Shown: in pieces, positions 17,245-25,055 of the stretch
How positions within the stretch are numbered: position 1 is the stretch's first letter
Layout of the letters: every line of letters starts with the position of its first letter
Notes under the pieces: generated by a model
Database searches by the model: none
What the model was told of the DNA's origin: nothing
What the model saw: only the letters and a program-made list of their open reading frames with translations
NCBI RefSeq assembly: GCF_001955715.1
Contig: NZ_CP019239.1
Coordinates: forward strand, 1,426,001-1,490,000
Direction: 5' to 3'
DNA length: 64,000 bases
Origin: Rhodoferax saidenbachensis
GTDB taxonomy: Bacteria > Pseudomonadota > Gammaproteobacteria > Burkholderiales > Burkholderiaceae_C
Made by a program: the position numbers and the translations under genes

Positions 17245-17978
17245 CAGGCGGTCAGTCGCAAAGCGCCGGCCTCATGGCGGCCAGGGTTGAACTGGTTGAC
17301 GGCATGGTCACTCGCGTAACCGATGGAGATGCCGCAGATCAACTTGTAGTCTTTGGGAATATCAAACTCCGCGCGTACCGGGCCACCCCAGGTGGCCAGT
17401 GCGCCCTGCGCGCAGGTGGCCAGGCCGTGGGCGTGGGCCGAGAGCATCAGTGTCTGCACAAAGATGCCCGCGTCCAGGATGGAGAACTCGCGCAGGCCCG
17501 CATGCACAAACACAAAGATGGCCGTGGGGGCACCAAAAAATTCAAAGTTCTTGCGCATCTGCTGATGGCGTGCCGCGTGGTCCTTTCGGCCAATGCCCAG
17601 CAACTCGTACAGACCGTGGCCGGTGGCGCGGCGGCGTGGCTGCAGGTCCTCTGGGTATTCAAAGTTGGTGGTGAAGTCGCCGTCCGGCAGGCCGTGGCGC
17701 GTGGCCAGCAATTTGAGTTTGCCCAGCAAACCGCCTTGTTGTGCGCGCGTGGCGGTGTCAAAACGTTCGCACAAACCTGCAGCCAACCGGTCACGCACGG
17801 CACCTGAAGCAATCGCCAAACGGTAGGGCTGGGTGTTGGACCAACTGGGTGCCGTATTGGCGTCCGCAAGCACAGCTTCCAGCAAGCCTTGAGGAATTGG
17901 AGTAGTCAGAAAGTCGCGTGTGCTACGCCGGCTGCGGACCAGCTCAGAAAATTCTTGGGCACTAGATGCTGGGGCCAT
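17244..17978 (-). CDS. Nitroreductase family protein
   Basis: A 244-residue FMN-dependent oxidoreductase. RSRRSTRDFLTTPIP (residues 15-29) is the FMN-phosphate motif, SNTQPYRLAIAS follows, and a C-terminal SIGYASDHAVNQF segment is typical of the fold. It reduces nitro compounds or quinones with NAD(P)H as a dimer. It heads a three-gene minus-strand run with the MBL-fold hydrolase and the exported hydrolase. Confidence 0.9.
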   Translation of the reverse strand: MAPASSAQEFSELVRSRRSTRDFLTTPIPQGLLEAVLADANTAPSWSNTQPYRLAIASGAVRDRLAAGLCERFDTATRAQQGGLLGKLKLLATRHGLPDGDFTTNFEYPEDLQPRRRATGHGLYELLGIGRKDHAARHQQMRKNFEFFGAPTAIFVFVHAGLREFSILDAGIFVQTLMLSAHAHGLATCAQGALATWGGPVRAEFDIPKDYKLICGISIGYASDHAVNQFNPGRHEAGALRLTA

Positions 17979-18514
17979 AGTTTAGTTTTCCAGTATTTTT
18001 CTTAATCCGGCGGTCTGGCTCTTGCCAACTGCGCACCATGTAGTGTGCTGGCATTCCAGGAGTGGCCATCTAGCGCAAAAAAGATGAGCGCAAGATTGAA
18101 CACTGCAGAAATCTTACACTTGGTGCCGTAGTCGAGTGCACGTACCAATGTGAGTAAGTTCCATGTTACGTGATGAACTGCGCCTGAAGTAACGTGTAGG
18201 CCATTGAGCACATCAGTAATCTGGTATTCAAGATGGCATCGCACCACCTCTGAAAACCTCTGGTGGTCGCATTCCTATGTGCCCCTTTTCAATATTCCAT
18301 TGGCGATCCCAAAGCATCTTCTGTGAGCAACTTCCCCATCTGGTTTCCTTGCAAACTTCTTACAGTGGTACCGCGCGTGGCGGCGATGCTCATCGATTAG
18401 CCCGTCGAACTGGCGTATCCTAGTAGCGCTAAGCCAAAAAAAGCGCTTGCTGCCACCTTTCAACGTACTGCGTTGTGTGGCATTTTTAATCTGATCTCCA
18501 AAGGAACGCTCCCC
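17979..18514. other. 536-bp intergenic region without a convincing gene
   Basis: Lies between the divergent nitroreductase and first Cache gene. Base composition is less GC-rich than the flanking genes. Short open frames on the minus strand (18002-18247, 18275-18589) have no recognisable domain or RBS and are unlikely genes. It must contain the Cache-operon promoter. I see no terminator, RNA gene or repeat family member here. Confidence 0.5.
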
Positions 18515-18985
18515 ATGAAGTTTTTTTCGTTGATGAAATCTCTGCTCGGCGCAACTGCCATGAGTTTCCTGTTGATGGGTGCTGCCCACGCTGCGGACAA
18601 AGGTACCCCCGCTGAAGCAGAAGCTATGGTCAAGAAGGCTGTGGCCTATATCAAGGCTAACGGACCGGAAAAATCGTACGAAGAATTCACAAACGGGAAG
18701 TCCTTCAAGGACCGAGATCTCTACATCATTGTGTATGACCTGAATGGCAAGAATCTAGCCCAGGGTGCGAATCCCAAGCTGGTTGGAAAGGACCTTATTG
18801 GTTTGAAGGACCCTGATGGCAAGCCACTCATTCAAATGTTTGTGGACTTGGCCAAGTCCAAGGGCAAAGGCTGGGTAGAGGGTTACAAGTTCCTGAATCC
18901 TGTGACCCAAAAACTGGAAGAAAAGGCTATGTACCTGGAACGTGTAGGTGACACCCTCGTGGGTTGTGGCATCTACAAGGGCTAA
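18515..18985 (+). CDS. Periplasmic single-Cache domain protein, first of a tandem pair
   Basis: A 156-residue exported protein. The signal peptide covers residues 1-26 (MGAAHAADKG). The rest is one sCache-type small-ligand-binding domain with the conserved motif RDLYIIVYDLNGKNLAQGANPKLVGKDL near residues 67-95 and a VGCGIYK end. There is no membrane anchor or output domain, so it must act through a partner, most simply the chemoreceptor 0.6 kb downstream, or serve as a soluble binding protein. About four fifths of the mature residues are identical to the next gene, so a recent duplication is likely. Confidence 0.85.
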   Translation: MKFFSLMKSLLGATAMSFLLMGAAHAADKGTPAEAEAMVKKAVAYIKANGPEKSYEEFTNGKSFKDRDLYIIVYDLNGKNLAQGANPKLVGKDLIGLKDPDGKPLIQMFVDLAKSKGKGWVEGYKFLNPVTQKLEEKAMYLERVGDTLVGCGIYKG

Positions 18986-19023
18986 TAAGTAAACCCCGTT
19001 AACAAATAAGAGGAATCCATATC

Positions 19024-19494
19024 ATGCGTATAAATTCGATGTTCAAGGGTATATGTGCCGCATTTGTGGCGAGTCTGATGATGGTTGGGGCTTCCCATGC
19101 CGCAGAGCAAGGTACTGCCGCCGAAGCAGAGGCCATGGTCAAGAAGGCCGTGGCCTATATCAAAGCCAACGGACCTGAAAAGGCCTATGAGGAATTCACC
19201 AACGGAAAGTCCTTCAAAGACCGTGACCTCTACATCTTTGCCTATGACTTCACCGGCAAAAATCTGGCCCATGGTGCCAACCCCAAGTTGGTAGGAAAGG
19301 ATTTGATCGGTCTGAAAGACCCGGACGGAAAATTGATCCTGCCCCCATTGATTGAGGTGGCAAAGAGTAAGGGCAAGGGCTGGTCGGATACCTTTAAATT
19401 CAGGAATCCAATGACTGAAAAAATGGAAGACAAAGTGATTTATTTTGAGCGAGTGGGCGACACTTTTGTCGGCTGCGGTATCTACAAAAAGTAA
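19024..19494 (+). CDS. Periplasmic single-Cache domain protein, second of a tandem pair
   Basis: A 156-residue paralogue of the preceding gene: same length, same signal peptide plan (VGASHAAEQG), same Cache core (GANPKLVGKDLIGLKDPDGK) and VGCGIYK terminus. The main differences lie in the segment KLILPPLIEVAKSKGKGWSDTFKF, corresponding to the ligand-pocket strands, so the two may bind different ligands. The RBS is AAGAGGAAT. A rho-independent terminator follows immediately, so the pair forms a unit separable from the chemoreceptor. Confidence 0.85.
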   Translation: MRINSMFKGICAAFVASLMMVGASHAAEQGTAAEAEAMVKKAVAYIKANGPEKAYEEFTNGKSFKDRDLYIFAYDFTGKNLAHGANPKLVGKDLIGLKDPDGKLILPPLIEVAKSKGKGWSDTFKFRNPMTEKMEDKVIYFERVGDTFVGCGIYKK

Positions 19495-19498
19495 TGCT

Positions 19499-19529
19499 GA
19501 AAACGCCACCACTTGCGGGTGGCGTTTTT
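19499..19529 (+). terminator. Rho-independent terminator after the Cache gene pair
   Basis: AAACGCCACC, a six-base loop, GGTGGCGTTT and a T-run. It lies between the second Cache gene and the chemoreceptor, leaving 33 bp for the latter's translation start. Confidence 0.85.
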
Positions 19530-19562
19530 CTATGGTGTGCGCTCTGGTCCTGGAGTCCCTGA

Positions 19563-21275
19563 ATGAATTTACGTGATATGAAGATTGGGTTGCGGCTAGG
19601 CTTGGGCTTTGCTGTCATCCTGCTTGCGGCTGCCGCCATGGTGTCGGGTGCGCTGATTAGCAACAGCCTCGGGCGGGCTGCGTTGCTGGAGACACTGCAA
19701 CGCGCCGCAGTGCAGCAGGACTTAGCTGAAGAAATGCGGCAGGCGTTGCTCAGTAGCGCAGTCTCCATCCGCAATATGGGCCTGCAGACCAAGGTGGAAG
19801 AGGTTCAGAAAGACGAAACCGAAGCCAAGAAGTACCGTGCGTCGTACTTGGCAGCCCGCGGGAAGCTGGAGGCTGCAGGATTGGAGCCCAAAGAGCGGGA
19901 AATATTTGCCCGTCTGGCAGACATTGATACCAAGACCGATGCCTTTTTTAAAGATGCCGTCGATTTGGCTGCGCAGTTCAACACGGAGCAGGCAGCCGCT
20001 GTGATTACGGGCAAGATTGACCCGCTGCTCAAGCAGTCGTTATCGGAACTGGTGGCATTCGTTGCATTGCAAAAACAACATACCGAAGAGGCAACCGCGA
20101 AAGCCAATGCGCGCAATCAGCAGGTAGTCGGTGTCATCGTTGCCGCTGGGGTACTTGTGCTCTTGATTGCGGCCATGATGTCTTGGCGCCTCACTGTGAG
20201 TATTACCCGGCCATTGCACGTTGCGCTAGATGCCACCGCCCGTGTGGCCGATGGCGATTTGGTGAGCGGCATTGCCGTGAGCGGTCGTGATGAAGCGGCA
20301 CAGTTATTGGGTGGCTTATTGGAAATGCGCAACAAACTTGCCGAATTGGTCAGCCAAGTGCGATCCGGTGCGGAGAATATTTCCACGGGTGCCAACGAGA
20401 TTGCCGCTGGCAATGCCGACCTGTCTCAGCGTACCGAGACGCAGGCTAGTAGCTTGCAGCAAACAGCGGCTTCCATGGAGGAGCTCAGTTCCACGGTTCA
20501 GAACAATTCCGAGACGGCGCGCCAGGCGAACCAGATGGCTGCATCTGCCAGTGCCGCTGCCGTCAATGGCGGCGTGGTAGTGGGGCAAGTGGTTTCCACT
20601 ATGAATGACATCAGTGTTTCCTCGCGGAAGATTTCCGACATCATTAGTGTTATCGACGGCATCGCCTTCCAAACCAATATCCTGGCCTTGAATGCCGCTG
20701 TAGAGGCAGCCCGCGCTGGAGAGCAGGGCCGTGGATTTGCCGTGGTTGCCAGCGAAGTGCGTAGCCTGGCGGGGCGCTCAGCCGAAGCCGCCAAGGAAAT
20801 TAAAAACCTGATTAATGCCAGCGTAGAAAGAATTGAAACCGGTGGCCGCCTCGTGGGCGCCGCAGGCGAATCCATGCAGGACATCGTGACGCAAGTCAAG
20901 CAGGTTGCGGGGCTTATTGGCGAGATCAGTGCCTCTGCGCACGAGCAGACTAGCGGCATCGCGCAGATCAACCAAGCCATCGTACAGTTGGATAACGTGA
21001 CCCAGCAAAACGCTGCGCTGGTCGAAGAAGCTGCTGCGGCAGCTGACAGCCTGAACCAGCAAGCCGGCCGCATGGTGAACGTTGTCAGTGTGTTCAAACT
21101 CGACACCCATGCCGCGGCGTCGGCACCGCAGCCTTCGCGTAAGTTGCCTGTACCCCAAGCTGCGCGCCTGGCGCCTCCCAAGTCGCGCCCATCAGCAGCG
21201 GCCATACCACCGCGGCGTGCGCCCACTGCTATTGCATCTTCGGCCGAGGCCAACGACGACTGGGCCTCGTTCTAG
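19563..21275 (+). CDS. Methyl-accepting chemotaxis protein
   Basis: A 570-residue chemoreceptor. TM1 is about residues 11-33, the periplasmic four-helix-type ligand domain 34-190, TM2 about 191-212 ([20 protein letters not shown]) and HAMP follows. A long signalling coiled coil has its tip at [26 protein letters not shown] and methylation-type EETAAS-like helices. The C-terminus ends in DDWASF, matching the xWxxF tether motif that recruits CheR/CheB. Two soluble Cache proteins upstream may deliver ligands to it. The TAG stop lies 1 bp from the end of the convergent LysR gene. Confidence 0.93.
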   Translation: MNLRDMKIGLRLGLGFAVILLAAAAMVSGALISNSLGRAALLETLQRAAVQQDLAEEMRQALLSSAVSIRNMGLQTKVEEVQKDETEAKKYRASYLAARGKLEAAGLEPKEREIFARLADIDTKTDAFFKDAVDLAAQFNTEQAAAVITGKIDPLLKQSLSELVAFVALQKQHTEEATAKANARNQQVVGVIVAAGVLVLLIAAMMSWRLTVSITRPLHVALDATARVADGDLVSGIAVSGRDEAAQLLGGLLEMRNKLAELVSQVRSGAENISTGANEIAAGNADLSQRTETQASSLQQTAASMEELSSTVQNNSETARQANQMAASASAAAVNGGVVVGQVVSTMNDISVSSRKISDIISVIDGIAFQTNILALNAAVEAARAGEQGRGFAVVASEVRSLAGRSAEAAKEIKNLINASVERIETGGRLVGAAGESMQDIVTQVKQVAGLIGEISASAHEQTSGIAQINQAIVQLDNVTQQNAALVEEAAAAADSLNQQAGRMVNVVSVFKLDTHAAASAPQPSRKLPVPQAARLAPPKSRPSAAAIPPRRAPTAIASSAEANDDWASF

Positions 21276-21276
21276 C

Positions 21277-22179
21277 TCAACGCCGCCACGCAGGCGTTTT
21301 GAAGGCTTCGACCAGAAAGTCCACCATCGCACGCACCTTGCCGGGCAGGTGTTTGCGGCTGGGGTAGATGGCGTGGATGGCGATCGCCGGGCCACGCAAT
21401 TCGGGCAGCACTTGCACCAGGCGGCCGTTGCGCAAGTCATCCCCGACCAGAAAGGCTGGCTGGTAGATCACACCTTGGTCCGCCAACGCAGCAGCGCGGC
21501 AGGTGTCGCCGCTGTTGGCGCGCAGACGCGGGTGGGTGGCCACACTGTGGGCCTTGCCTTGCGCGTCTTCAAAGGTCCACACGTCGCCGCCTGACCACCA
21601 CGAATAGGCCATCACGCTGTGCTCGGTGATGTCTTCCAGTGAATGAATGGGGGGCGCAGTGCGCAGGTAGCCGGGCGAGGCACACAGCACCACACGGTCA
21701 TGCGCCAGAGTGCGCGACACCAGGCTGGAGCTGGGCTGGGTGCTGATGCGCACGGCCATGTCGTAGCCCTCGTCCACCAGGTCGACCACGCGGTCGGTCA
21801 GCGTGATGTCCAGCTCCACCTGCGGGTGCAGCTTCAGAAACTCGCCCCACAGCGGCGCCAGGTGCAGGTTGCCAAAGGTCAGCGGCGCATTGAGCTTGAG
21901 CCGTCCGCTGATGTGGCTAGCGCCATCGCTGACGGCGGCGTTGGCGTCTTCCAGGTCTTCGAGGATCTGGCGGCTGCGCTCAAAGTAATCGCTGCCTGCA
22001 TCGGTGAGCGACAGGCGCCGTGTGGTGCGGTTGAGCAGGCGGGTGCCCAGCGCAGCTTCGAGCTCCAGCACCAGGCGCGAGACCACGGCCTTGGAGGTGT
22101 CCAGTCGCTGCGCCGCCTTCACAAAGCTGCCTGCCTGCACCACCGCGGTGAAGGCCTGCATTTGCCGGAACACGTCCAT
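21277..22179 (-). CDS. LysR family transcriptional regulator
   Basis: A 300-residue LysR regulator. The winged HTH lies in residues 1-60 (AFTAVVQAGSFVKAAQRLDTSKAVVSRLV), followed by the linker helix and a periplasmic-binding-type effector domain from residue 90 (GRLKLNAPLTFGNLHLAP). It is transcribed divergently from the extradiol dioxygenase gene, with a 179-bp shared region carrying a good dyad (22311-22324), so it probably regulates that gene and itself. Closest in type to the CrgA/AaeR-like group, judged by eye. Confidence 0.92.
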   Translation of the reverse strand: MDVFRQMQAFTAVVQAGSFVKAAQRLDTSKAVVSRLVLELEAALGTRLLNRTTRRLSLTDAGSDYFERSRQILEDLEDANAAVSDGASHISGRLKLNAPLTFGNLHLAPLWGEFLKLHPQVELDITLTDRVVDLVDEGYDMAVRISTQPSSSLVSRTLAHDRVVLCASPGYLRTAPPIHSLEDITEHSVMAYSWWSGGDVWTFEDAQGKAHSVATHPRLRANSGDTCRAAALADQGVIYQPAFLVGDDLRNGRLVQVLPELRGPAIAIHAIYPSRKHLPGKVRAMVDFLVEAFKTPAWRR

Positions 22180-22310
22180 GGTCAGGCCCCGTGCTCAGGG
22201 GGCGATGCGATGGAGCAGAAGGGCGAGGGGAGGTGGGGTTGCATAGGCAGGCTCCGTTGATTGTCAATATTTTAGGGTTATTGAGTAAATGAAGATGCTA
22301 TTTATCTTTA

Positions 22311-22324
22311 ATCTGTTGACAGAT
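22311..22324. promoter_or_regulatory. Probable LysR operator
   Basis: Perfect dyad ATCTGT-TG-ACAGAT, nested in a wider TTTATCT...AGATAAA pair (22301-22327). It lies in the region shared by the LysR gene and the dioxygenase gene, 35 bp before the latter's start codon, where a LysR protein would be expected to bind. Confidence 0.55.
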
Positions 22325-22358
22325 AAAGTCCAAACCAGACACCCTCCAGGAGACTTTC

Positions 22359-23174
22359 ATGACTGCTTCCGCTATTGCCACGGCCACAACGGCCTCTGCC
22401 CATCTGCCCACGTTATTCGTGTCGCACGGTGCGCCGCTGTTTGCGATCGAGCCCGGCAGCACCGGCCCAGCGCTTGCGGCTTGGGGCCAGACCTTGCCCG
22501 CCGATTTGCGGGGCATTGTCATCATGTCGCCGCACTGGATGGCGCGGACACCGGCCGTCATGACCACGGCGCGGCCCGAAACCTGGCACGACTTTGGTGG
22601 CTTCCCGCCTGCGCTGTACGAGCTGCAATACCCCGCTGCCGGTAACCCTGCGCTGGCGCAGGAGGTGATGGACTTGCTGGCCGGTGCCGGCATGGACGCG
22701 AAGGCGGATGCGCAGCGCCCCTTTGACCACGGCACCTGGGTGCCGCTGATGCACATGCTGCCCAAGGCCAACGTGCCTATCGTGCAGGTGGCCTTGCCCA
22801 TGGGCTGGAATGCGCGCCAGGTCTATGCCATGGGCCAGGCGCTGCAAAGCCTGCGCGACAAGGGCGTGCTGGTCATGGGTTCAGGCTCCATGACGCACAA
22901 CCTGGGCGAATTTTTTGGTGGCGAGCGCGCCGTGGCGCCGTATGTCACCGAGTTCAGCCGCTGGATCGAAAGCAAGCTGGCTGCCGGAGATCTGGATGCC
23001 TTGCTGGACTATCGGCAACAGGCGCCGCACGCCCACCGCGCGCACCCCAGCGAAGACCACTTTTTGCCGCTGTTTTTTACGCTGGGTGCCGCAGGCGCCC
23101 AGGCCCGGCCCGACTACCTGAGCCGCGAGGTGATGTACAGCATGCTCGCCATGGACAGCTTCACTTTGCAATGA
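22359..23174 (+). CDS. Extradiol ring-cleavage dioxygenase, DODA (YgiD) type
   Basis: A 271-residue class III extradiol dioxygenase of the 4,5-DOPA dioxygenase/YgiD family. Conserved pieces are LFVSHGAPLFAI (metal His), MSPHWMA, DFGGFPPALYELQYPAAGNP, FDHGTWVPLMHMLP (catalytic His) and GSGSMTHNLGEF (metal His). It should open a catechol ring with Fe(II) or Zn and O2; the natural substrate is unknown. It starts about 180 bp from the divergent LysR gene, the likely regulator. Confidence 0.88.
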   Translation: MTASAIATATTASAHLPTLFVSHGAPLFAIEPGSTGPALAAWGQTLPADLRGIVIMSPHWMARTPAVMTTARPETWHDFGGFPPALYELQYPAAGNPALAQEVMDLLAGAGMDAKADAQRPFDHGTWVPLMHMLPKANVPIVQVALPMGWNARQVYAMGQALQSLRDKGVLVMGSGSMTHNLGEFFGGERAVAPYVTEFSRWIESKLAAGDLDALLDYRQQAPHAHRAHPSEDHFLPLFFTLGAAGAQARPDYLSREVMYSMLAMDSFTLQ

Positions 23175-23227
23175 AAATGGCCTGAAGCCCGCATGTGGAT
23201 TGCGCAAGCAGCTACTGAAAATATAGC
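23173..23227 (-). repeat. GCTAT-N7-ATAGC repeat, full copy
   Basis: Read on the minus strand: GCTAT-N7-GTAGC, TGCTTGCGC, 11 nt, GGGCT, then AGGCCATTTTC. Lies directly behind the dioxygenase stop. Same orientation as the copy at 24101-24154, so the pair brackets the next gene as direct repeats. Confidence 0.85.
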
Positions 23228-23291
23228 GTTTCCAGATGTTGGCGCATCGCCTGCACGGCGGGTGGTTGATGCTGTGGCAGGATGGAGGCCT

Positions 23292-24095
23292 ATGGTGAAA
23301 TTCTGCTTTTCTGTGCGTGCGGCAGCGCGGTTGCTGCAGCGGTGTTGGGTGCTTGCGTTGTTCGTGTTGTCGGGTGCCAGTGCGATAGCGGCGGCGCCAT
23401 CGGCTGCCGCACCGGTGACGCTGGTAGTGGGGTTTTTTGACTTGCTGCCACATGCCACCACTGCGCGCGGCGGGCAGGCACAGGGCGCGGCCATCGACTA
23501 TTTCAACCTGATCGCGAAAGAAATGGGCGTCAGCGTCCGCTACACGCAACTGCCCATGGCGCGCCTGCTGCTGGACCCCAAGGTGGACATGGTGCTCTAC
23601 ATGGGCAAGAACCCCGAGCGGCTGCTCAAGTTTGATTTTCCGCGCCAGCCGCTGATGAAAATGGAAGGCGGTGTGGCAGTGGACACCAACAGCCCGCTGA
23701 CCCGCATCGACACGGCCGATGACCTGCTGAACCTGACCATTGGTGTGTGGGATGCCGGTTACCGCGGCGCGCTGATGCGTGACACACGCCTCACGCTTTA
23801 CAGCATGCCCATCGAGGCACTCGCACAGCGCGGGCTGCAGATGGTGGTGACGAAACGCCTGGACGGTTTCTACAACCCCGACATTCATTCGCTGCGCCAC
23901 CAGATCAAGAACCTGGGTCTGCAAGACCAGGTGCGCGTGGTCAGCCTGCCGTTGGCAGAAGACGGGTTGTACTCGGCGTTTGTCAAGGCCAGCGCGCCGC
24001 GTTACCTGGCCACGTTTGAAAAGGCCTACGCCAAGGTAAACAAGAAGATGAGCTACGAAGCCTTCCTGGCAAAGTACCTTGCACAAGAAAAATAG
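23292..24095 (+). CDS. Periplasmic solute-binding-like protein (family 3 type)
   Basis: A 267-residue exported protein with a long signal peptide (residues 1-37, ending near AIAAAPS) and a two-lobed type 2 periplasmic-binding fold related to amino acid ABC receptors. AAIDYFNLIAKEMGVSVRYTQLPMARLLLDPKVDMVLYMGKNP matches lobe 1. No transporter genes adjoin, so it may act in sensing or be an orphan receptor. The ATG at 23292 follows GGATGGAGG. It is flanked by two same-direction copies of the dispersed repeat. Confidence 0.75.
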   Translation: MVKFCFSVRAAARLLQRCWVLALFVLSGASAIAAAPSAAAPVTLVVGFFDLLPHATTARGGQAQGAAIDYFNLIAKEMGVSVRYTQLPMARLLLDPKVDMVLYMGKNPERLLKFDFPRQPLMKMEGGVAVDTNSPLTRIDTADDLLNLTIGVWDAGYRGALMRDTRLTLYSMPIEALAQRGLQMVVTKRLDGFYNPDIHSLRHQIKNLGLQDQVRVVSLPLAEDGLYSAFVKASAPRYLATFEKAYAKVNKKMSYEAFLAKYLAQEK

Positions 24096-24100
24096 TAGTC

Positions 24101-24154
24101 AAAAATGGTCGCAGCCCTTGTAGAGTGTGCGCAAGCAGCTATTGAATTAATAGC
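24101..24154 (-). repeat. GCTAT-N7-ATAGC repeat, full copy
   Basis: On the minus strand GCTAT-N7-ATAGC, TGCTTGCGC, 11 nt, GGGCT, then ACCATTTTTG. It starts 5 bp after the stop of the solute-binding-like gene and separates it from the convergent FliD-like gene. Confidence 0.85.
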
Positions 24155-24171
24155 GTTCTAGTGCGTCCGGC

Positions 24172-24936
24172 TTACTTCAGGTAGGCCGAGAGCCCATAGC
24201 CTACGTAGCCGGTACTGCCGGAGCTGGCGGTGGACAGCTTCTCCACCATGGACAACATGCCGGCCTGTTGTGCCTGCAGCGTGCTGGCACGTTTACCCAG
24301 CGACGCCATCGAATCGCTCACGTTGCCGCCGGTGGCGAGTTCCTTGGTCGCGGCCTTGTCGACCAGTTGCCCTATTTTTGCCAGCGCCGACTGCACGGCG
24401 GCGGGGTTGGCCTTCTGGGCTGCGTCGAATTTGGTGACGTCCACGGACAGGGTTCCGTCGGACAGCTGTTTGATGCCGATCTTGCGCAGCGCGTCCATGT
24501 TGGCGGTGTTGGAACGCAGCGTCCGGTTCAAGTCGGCCGTGACCCGGTTGGCGTTGCTGGCTTCTGCCGCAGACCCACCCGCTACGGACGCGGCGGCTTT
24601 GGCGGTGGTCACGGCGGCATTGAAGTTGGTCAGAAAACGGTCTGCGGCGCTTCTGACGTCTGCCACGCTGCTGGTTGCCGTGAGGCCGCCCAGTGTTTTG
24701 GCCGCCAGTTGCGCGTCCGATACCGAAGACTTCAGCTTGCCAAACGACGAGAGCTGCGCGCTGGTGGTATCGAGCTGCGACTGAAGGCGGGCCCCGGCCT
24801 TTTGCATGGCCAGTGACGCAGGGCTCGCGCTGCTGGTGGCCTTGGCCGATGTCTGCGCACTGGCCTGGCTGCTGGTGGTGTTGGCGTTTGTGCTGGTGCT
24901 GGTACTGGTGCTGGAGGTGAGTTGCGAGATGTTCAT
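24172..24936 (-). CDS. FliD-like (flagellar cap C-terminal-like) protein of unknown role
   Basis: A 254-residue protein starting MNISQLTSS. Residues 9-45 are almost only Ser, Thr, Ala and Asn (STSTSTSTNANTTSS). The remainder is helical and Ala-rich, with FLTNFNAAVTTAKAAAS followed by LRKIGIKQLSDGTLSVDVTKFDAAQKANPAAVQSALAKIG. That pattern is the one found in the C-terminal domain of the flagellar filament cap FliD (IGI..DGTL.vD...). It is much shorter than FliD and no flagellar gene adjoins. It may be a secreted or flagellum-associated protein. The start at 24936 was preferred over an upstream ATG that lacks an RBS. Confidence 0.6.
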   Translation of the reverse strand: MNISQLTSSTSTSTSTNANTTSSQASAQTSAKATSSASPASLAMQKAGARLQSQLDTTSAQLSSFGKLKSSVSDAQLAAKTLGGLTATSSVADVRSAADRFLTNFNAAVTTAKAAASVAGGSAAEASNANRVTADLNRTLRSNTANMDALRKIGIKQLSDGTLSVDVTKFDAAQKANPAAVQSALAKIGQLVDKAATKELATGGNVSDSMASLGKRASTLQAQQAGMLSMVEKLSTASSGSTGYVGYGLSAYLK

Positions 24937-25055
24937 GGCGGGTCCTGTAGCTGCCAATGACCATAGCGCAATGGTCCGCACGCAGTGACTCCATAAAGCC
25001 TGCAATCCCCCCCCATCTGTGGCGTGACGAAAAGCGGACGCGAAAACGGATGTGT

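Noticed and set aside
18002..18247. 81-residue minus-strand open frame in the region before the Cache genes
   Set aside because: No RBS, no recognisable domain and no supporting context.
24885..24920. Possible CRISPR or tandem array from the TGCTGGTACTGGTGCTGG stretch
   Set aside because: It is the imperfect trinucleotide coding for the S/T-rich start of the FliD-like protein, with no spacers. No CRISPR array or cas gene was seen anywhere in the window.
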